Positions 61,915-64,000 of a stretch of DNA of 64,000 nt are shown one piece after another. The stretch is taken from assembly GCA_963693305.1 (NCBI GenBank), contig OY855904.1, positions 15,647,496 through 15,711,495 on the forward strand, given 5' to 3'. A model generated the notes under the pieces. That model searched no databases and was not told the DNA's origin. It was given only the letters and a program-made list of their open reading frames with translations. Numbering within the stretch: position 1 is the stretch's first letter; the number at the start of each line of letters is the position of its first letter. The translations under genes were made by a program, and so were the position numbers. The DNA comes from Meandrina meandrites. Lineage: Eukaryota; Cnidaria; Anthozoa; Scleractinia; Meandrinidae.

Positions 61915-62007
61915 AAGCTCACCAGCAGCGCAATTCAATTCATATCTTGGAAAGTCGTTACCATTTTGTTTCGTTATCTCCAGAGTAGTCTCCACGCACT
62001 TTAAAGG

Positions 62008-64000
<1,993 letters not shown>

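Overview
This is eukaryotic, AT-rich animal DNA with short exons, GT-AG introns, many microsatellites and a dense load of SINEs, MITEs and foldback elements. Several tRNA-headed SINEs look like ones common in stony-coral genomes (from memory, not searched). With a TRAF gene and small single-exon secreted or GPI-anchored cysteine proteins, a cnidarian, probably a scleractinian coral, is the best guess. Most gene models below were built by hand by joining exons whose reading frames and splice sites agree; none is backed by transcripts.

Layout. 0-3.4 kb: no recognised gene, one degenerate SINE. 3.4-9.2 kb (minus): a complete TRAF adaptor gene (RING, TRAF zinc fingers, coiled coil, MATH; 541 aa, six coding exons plus a probable 5' non-coding exon), with a Harbinger-type MITE and a tandem duplication in its introns. 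9.7-16.7 kb: repeats, including a 5'-truncated L1-like LINE inserted in a microsatellite with a 17-bp target duplication, and a 73-bp palindrome with a 9-bp target duplication. 18.1-24.4 kb (plus): two paralogous first exons for a tiny single-pass membrane protein, which may share one 3' exon. 23-28.8 kb: MITEs and tandem motifs. 29-35.1 kb (minus): two genes and one relic of a secreted four-cysteine domain family, with a 1.4-kb inverted-repeat element carrying a small two-exon gene between them. 35.6-43.5 kb: microsatellites, a head-to-head SINE pair, a 2-kb tandem array and a three-copy direct/inverted duplication. 43.8 kb (plus): a one-domain member of the same four-cysteine family. 45.1-48.6 kb: a 1-kb element with ~270-bp inverted repeats, a retroelement fragment and a hAT-like MITE.

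49.5-64 kb holds the most striking content: three genes (two minus, one plus and cut by the window end) for secreted, helix-rich proteins of about 210 aa. All three share a very short first coding exon ending in phase 1, an exon with the signal peptide and first helix, then phase-0 introns. Five exons with phases 1-0-0-0 is the layout known for vertebrate long-chain class I cytokines such as IL-6 and G-CSF. Length, helix pattern and a W-x-L-G-V motif in the last helix fit that too. I interpret them as a candidate cnidarian cluster of IL-6/CNTF-like helical cytokines. This is an inference from gene structure and sequence character.

Functionally, a TRAF signalling adaptor, candidate secreted cytokines and a family of secreted/GPI-anchored four-cysteine proteins (one fused to an aerolysin-like beta module) would fit an innate-immunity neighbourhood. 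Physical proximity does not prove a shared pathway.
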